DNA of 64,000 nucleotides, taken from assembly GCA_024516035.1 (NCBI GenBank), contig CM044958.1:22466108-22530107 (forward strand), read 5' to 3'. Shown here in pieces: positions 63,268-64,000 of this stretch. The stretch's first letter is position 1. Each line of letters starts with the position of its first letter. Source of the stretch: Bactericera cockerelli. Taxonomy: Eukaryota; Arthropoda; Insecta; Hemiptera; Triozidae. Below the pieces are notes generated by a model. It saw only the letters and a program-made list of their open reading frames with translations, did not search any database and was not told the DNA's origin. The position numbers and the translations under genes were made by a program.

Positions 63268-64000
63268 CCTAATAACGTCATGGGAAAGGAGAACCTAAAA
63301 CAACAATGGAGATCAAAAGCGCTGCACGGACGATATCCCAAATTTTTAGACCAAGATCAAACTGACAAAAAAATGTCCACACAGTACAACTCTAAAGGCT
63401 ATTTGTTTCCAGAGACAGAAGGTTTTATATATGCAATTCAAGACAAAGTAATTCGAACTAAAAACTACGAGAAACATATAATGAAACTGGATGTTGATGA
63501 CAGATGCAGAAAATGTAAGAAATACAGTGAGACCATTGAACATGTAATTGGAGGATGTCCAGCATTAGCAGATTCTGTCTATCTGGGTAGACATAATCAA
63601 GTTGCTAAAGTAATCCATCAAGAATTAGCAAAAAAATATGACCTCATATCTAATCCCCCTCCATTTTACCAATATTCCCCAAGAGCCTGTAATCGAGTCT
63701 AGAGACCATCTAATATACTGGGACAGAACAATTTTAACCGACAGAACAGTTGCGCACAATAGACCAGACATCATATATATAAATAAACAAGAAAAGAAAG
63801 CCATCCTGATTGACATTGCTGTTCCACTGACACACAACATCGAAAAAACAGAAGTTGAAAAAATTAATAAATACCAGGACTTGAAATACGATATGAAACA
63901 AACATGGAAATTGAACAACATCCAAATTATACCCATTGTCATGTCAAGTGAAGGAGTTACATCACGCAATTTTAAAGAAAATTTGAAGCGATTGGATATG
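63268..64000 (+). pseudogene. RLE-type (R2/CRE-like) LINE C-terminal fragment, continues past the window
   Basis: First frame: MGKENLKQQWRSKALHGRYP, then CRKCKKYSETIEHVIGGCP, a Cys-Cys-His-Cys knuckle (CX2CX8HX4C). One frameshift near 63660-63690, then LIYWDRTILTDRTVAHNRPD, a PD-X14-D motif (RPD...LIDIAVP), EKINKYQDLKYDMK and IIPIVMSSEGV. This is the zinc knuckle and restriction-like endonuclease that follow the RT in R2-type elements (family knowledge). The RT part is absent, so the copy is 5'-truncated; it starts beside an (AAT)n run close to exon w1. Confidence 0.8.

Overview
This window is animal nuclear DNA, most likely from an insect. It is AT-rich, with GC-rich coding exons, short GT-AG exons in long introns, and very many tRNA-derived and 5S-rRNA-derived SINEs, LINE fragments and TTAA/TA-flanked DNA elements. 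The only host gene I can support is the autophagy gene Atg2. A hemipteran such as a planthopper is my guess for the source, but nothing here proves it.

Layout. An exact run of 100 N (22473-22572) divides the window into two pieces. The right piece (22573-64000) carries Atg2 on the minus strand: 32 exons from 63228 down to the stop codon at 24103. Spliced together they give about 1,824 residues in one frame. They lack only the N-terminal part, which lies beyond the right edge, and end in the C-terminal sequence typical of the family. The left piece (1-22472) carries ten of the middle Atg2 exons again on the plus strand (2747-13979). That copy is collinear and nearly identical to 44033-54955 and includes the introns. 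It stops at a roughly 2.3 kb array of a 30-bp repeat (13980-16327), which is followed by a nearly full-length CR1/Jockey-type LINE (minus strand, 16328-22472) running into the gap. The two arms (982-13979 and 44033-56018) therefore form a giant inverted repeat. They differ by private transposon insertions, repeat copy numbers and about six amino acids in roughly 508. This fits two alleles of one locus placed head to head by scaffolding better than a functional second gene, but the sequence alone cannot exclude a real inverted duplication.

Transposons private to one arm. Arm 1 only: a 5'-truncated RTE-type LINE (3487-5428), a GC-hairpin repeat (about 9740-10068) and the CR1 element. Arm 2 only: two SINEs with 14- and 21-bp target duplications (44603-44789, 50877-51240) and a pogo-like DNA transposon (46387-48128). 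A restriction-like-endonuclease LINE fragment enters from the right edge (63268-64000).

The most interesting pattern is that four Atg2 exon-intron boundaries have themselves been tandemly amplified: an acceptor plus 72 nt of exon in 7 versus 3 copies; a donor turned into an array of about 75-80 30-bp units; a donor in four 82-bp copies; and an acceptor in two 37-bp copies. Each copy carries a splice-site-like sequence. A second notable pattern is a common central domain shared by SINEs with a tRNA head and SINEs with a 5S rRNA head, which suggests modular exchange.
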